Assembly: GCA_934177795.1 (NCBI GenBank)
Contig: CAKPPS010000042.1
Coordinates: forward strand, 1-7,215
Origin: an uncultured Clostridia bacterium
Lineage (GTDB): Bacteria > Bacillota > Clostridia > TANB77 > CAG-508
DNA length: 7,215 nt
Reading direction: 5' to 3'
Part shown: positions 5,854 to 7,215 of the stretch, one piece after another
Numbering within the stretch: the first letter of the stretch is position 1
Layout: each line of letters opens with the position of its first letter
Made by a program: the position numbers and the translations under genes
The notes under the pieces: generated by a model
What the model saw: the letters and a program-made list of their open reading frames with translations, nothing else
The model's database searches: none
What the model was told of the DNA's origin: nothing

Positions 5854-5951
5854 GTAAGCATTGATTTTCTAAATCTTCTTGGCCTTGTAAATATTATTTG
5901 GTTCAAGTTTTTCTATATACATTGTCTTGTCTATGTACAACAGTTCTTCTT
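5854..5951 (-). pseudogene. Scar of an AAA-ATPase-like gene (codons ~17-52 only)
   Basis: This stretch aligns with 2101-2207 of the intact ATPase gene, covering the Walker A region. It has lost about 82 bp on its 5' side, including the start codon, ribosome binding site and first ~16 codons (deletion joining 5951 to 5952). It also has an 8-bp internal deletion near 5895-5905 that shifts the frame, and a Gly-to-Arg change in Walker A (RPRRFRKS). Everything beyond codon ~52 is gone and replaced by the AbiE module. It shows that the third unit once had the same prepilin-ATPase order. Confidence 0.88.
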
Positions 5952-6135
5952 ATTATATTGTACTAAAAAATAGGAAAATAACAACATTTTTTGTTACTTT
6001 CCCCCATAATTTATAGAATTTTTTCTTGCGATAACAAGAAATGCCAATCTTGGATAGAAAATATGGTATGTAATTAATTTGCACACCATATCATATACCA
6101 TCAGAAAACTTTATGTTTCTTTGTATATCGAAGTG
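5952..6135. repeat. Conserved noncoding spacer downstream of the prepilin-like gene, copy 2
   Basis: This is the partner of 2291-2473, about 96% identical with one extra C in the CCCC run near 6001-6005. It is retained although its downstream ATPase gene has been destroyed, which favours either recent duplication or a role tied to the prepilin-like gene. Confidence 0.8.
6061..6091. other. AT-rich hairpin in the conserved spacer, copy 2
   Basis: This is equivalent to 2399-2429. The arms 6061-6073 and 6079-6091 pair with the same wobble plus one further mismatch (G at 6081), so the stem is slightly weaker here. That change argues against strict selection on the full stem. Confidence 0.4.
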
Positions 6136-7215
6136 CTACAACACGAGCACGGGGCGGAACCCGTTGTAGTCGTTGGCGTGACCGTCAGCAATGTCCGTAC
6201 ACAACACACCAGCTGCGCCATCACTGTAACAACGGCCACCACGAATAACGAAAGGCACAGTCGCATGTCCGATTAAAACTCCATCGTTATCCCATGATTT
6301 AGCATGCTCTTCTTTGGCTGTTTTATCATTCTTTGCTGCTTCTTCTTCACTTGTAAACCATCCCCATGATGTATTACCACTTGAATTTAGATAAGGTGCA
6401 TAAAATGAACATCTGCTTGCTACTTCATTTACTCCTATTCCTTTATGTTTTGCCATTTGTTTAAAATTATAATCTGTTAATCTTTTTCTTGCTGTTTGGT
6501 ATTCTAAACCTTTAGTATCATCTTTCCATAATTCACCTTGTGTTATTTTTTTTCCTGTCTCTAATACTATTTTATTGTTTTTTTCTTCTTCACTCACTTC
6601 ATAAGAATCCCATAAGCTTGTATAAGCTCCATTTAGTTTTCCATTCTGAAAATACTTTATACTATCATTTGATGTACTTTTTCCATAACTATCCAAATTC
6701 CAATTTCCATTATCCAAATAAGCAGCTACTCTTTCATACGCTCCACCATTCATATCATATACTCCTGTTGTATTTCCTGTTGTACTTGCCATCTGTCCAT
6801 TGGTTGTATTGTAATTACGAGTATCATCTGTTTTTTCATATCTTCCTTCATCTATTTCTGACTTTGGTCCTTGTCCTGTATACATGTCATAAGTATACCA
6901 TGGACTCTTAATTAATGTTCCTGAAGCATTTATTTTAGGTACACTTCCATATTCACTATAACATAAATATGCTACTGCTCCCCATTCACTATTTTTTATT
7001 AAGTGGCTACTTGCATAGTTTATTCCAAATTTATCTTTATCTGTTGTAGTTATATCCATACTTCTTTTTTCGCTTTCACCTATTGTTATATGTCTCCAAC
7101 TGATTTTATTAGGTATGCTTTTTGCTATTGTTGTCTCGTCTGGATGATATTGTTCTTCATTAAATTCACTATTTGCATTTCCTACTGCATTTCCATTTTT
7201 ATCTGTTCCACTTGC
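6136..7215 (-). CDS. Prepilin-like surface protein, C-terminal 359 residues (5' end beyond the right edge); candidate DGR target
   Basis: The frame is open from 7215 to the TAG at 6136, so the N-terminal prepilin-like part is off-window and inferred from the paralogue at 2474-4204. The visible part matches that paralogue closely, including TTGVYDMNGGAYERVAAY, the long KRLTDYNFKQMAKHKGIGVNEVAS stretch (in two pieces), VPFVIRGG and the terminal GFRPVLVL. Divergent patches with length changes occur around NGNWNLDSYGKS and in the segment before the RGG motif. The block between RGG and GFRP differs from the paralogue at most exposed positions. The first in-frame Met at 7059 is internal and is not the true start, since the homology continues upstream of it. 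The likely role is the same as the paralogue: a secreted, pilin-anchored binding domain with a diversified tip. Confidence 0.9.
   Translation of the reverse strand, partial: ASGTDKNGNAVGNANSEFNEEQYHPDETTIAKSIPNKISWRHITIGESEKRSMDITTTDKDKFGINYASSHLIKNSEWGAVAYLCYSEYGSVPKINASGTLIKSPWYTYDMYTGQGPKSEIDEGRYEKTDDTRNYNTTNGQMASTTGNTTGVYDMNGGAYERVAAYLDNGNWNLDSYGKSTSNDSIKYFQNGKLNGAYTSLWDSYEVSEEEKNNKIVLETGKKITQGELWKDDTKGLEYQTARKRLTDYNFKQMAKHKGIGVNEVASRCSFYAPYLNSSGNTSWGWFTSEEEAAKNDKTAKEEHAKSWDNDGVLIGHATVPFVIRGGRCYSDGAAGVLCTDIADGHANDYNGFRPVLVL
6139..6272 (-). other. Candidate variable region (VR) of the right-edge prepilin-like gene
   Basis: This block is 58% GC over 6141-6270. On the coding strand, its variable codons include AAC, TAC, GAC, CAC, TGT, GGC, AGT and CGT, all ending in C or T. 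Against the other copy there are about 33 base differences in 38 codons: 15 at position 1, 7 at position 2 and 11 at position 3. The invariant frame (RGG, AAG or GAAG, GFRPVLVL) is kept. Confidence 0.6.

Noticed and set aside
5337..5906. Minus-strand 189-codon frame beginning with a Walker A-like motif
   Set aside because: Only its first ~20 residues come from the ATPase scar; the rest is antisense to the AbiE toxin gene. It is a chance fusion of a pseudogene remnant with the opposite strand.
1..7215. CRISPR array, tRNA or rRNA genes
   Set aside because: No regularly spaced short repeats and no tRNA- or rRNA-like conserved stretches were seen on either strand; the repeats present are long unit duplications.

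Overview
The window is AT-rich (a sampled stretch at 2941-3000 is 27% GC). It uses Gram-positive style ribosome binding sites, and its protein families are common in anaerobic gut Firmicutes (Clostridia-like). The lineage is an inference from composition and families; no taxonomic marker is present. The most likely setting is an accessory, rearranging chromosomal region of a low-GC Firmicute.

Most of the window is a tandem array read on the minus strand. The repeating unit is: (i) a sigma-A-type promoter and a leader of about 120 nt; (ii) a gene for a large secreted protein with a type IV prepilin-like N-terminus and a C-terminal formylglycine-generating-enzyme / C-type-lectin-like domain ending in GFRPVLVL; (iii) a conserved noncoding spacer of about 200 bp; (iv) a gene for an AAA-ATPase-like protein with a PD-(D/E)XK nuclease tail; (v) an intrinsic terminator. 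The left edge holds the first 67 codons of one such prepilin-like gene (1-201). A complete unit occupies 561-4364. The C-terminal 359 residues of a third prepilin-like gene enter from the right edge (6136-7215), followed by the same spacer and only a scar of the ATPase gene (5854-5951).

In the third unit, nearly all of the ATPase gene is missing and other DNA stands in its place on the opposite strand. This DNA is a 5'-truncated helix-turn-helix fragment (4422-4727) followed by a two-gene AbiE-type (type IV) toxin-antitoxin operon (4798-5826). The antitoxin gene looks intact. The toxin gene looks damaged: it is short, and an alanine sits where an active-site aspartate is expected.

The main discovery is at the 3' ends of the two prepilin-like genes (2477-2610 and 6139-6272). 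These last ~130 bp are 56-58% GC. About 22 of 33 differences between the copies fall at codon positions 1 and 2, and every hypervariable codon ends in a pyrimidine. The block sits in a RGG...GFRP lectin-like fold and ends in an invariant GC-rich stretch. This is the pattern left by diversity-generating retroelement (DGR) adenine mutagenesis of AAY template codons. No reverse transcriptase or template repeat is in the window, so they would have to act in trans or lie just outside. The working model is an array of surface pilin-like display proteins whose ligand-binding tips are diversified.
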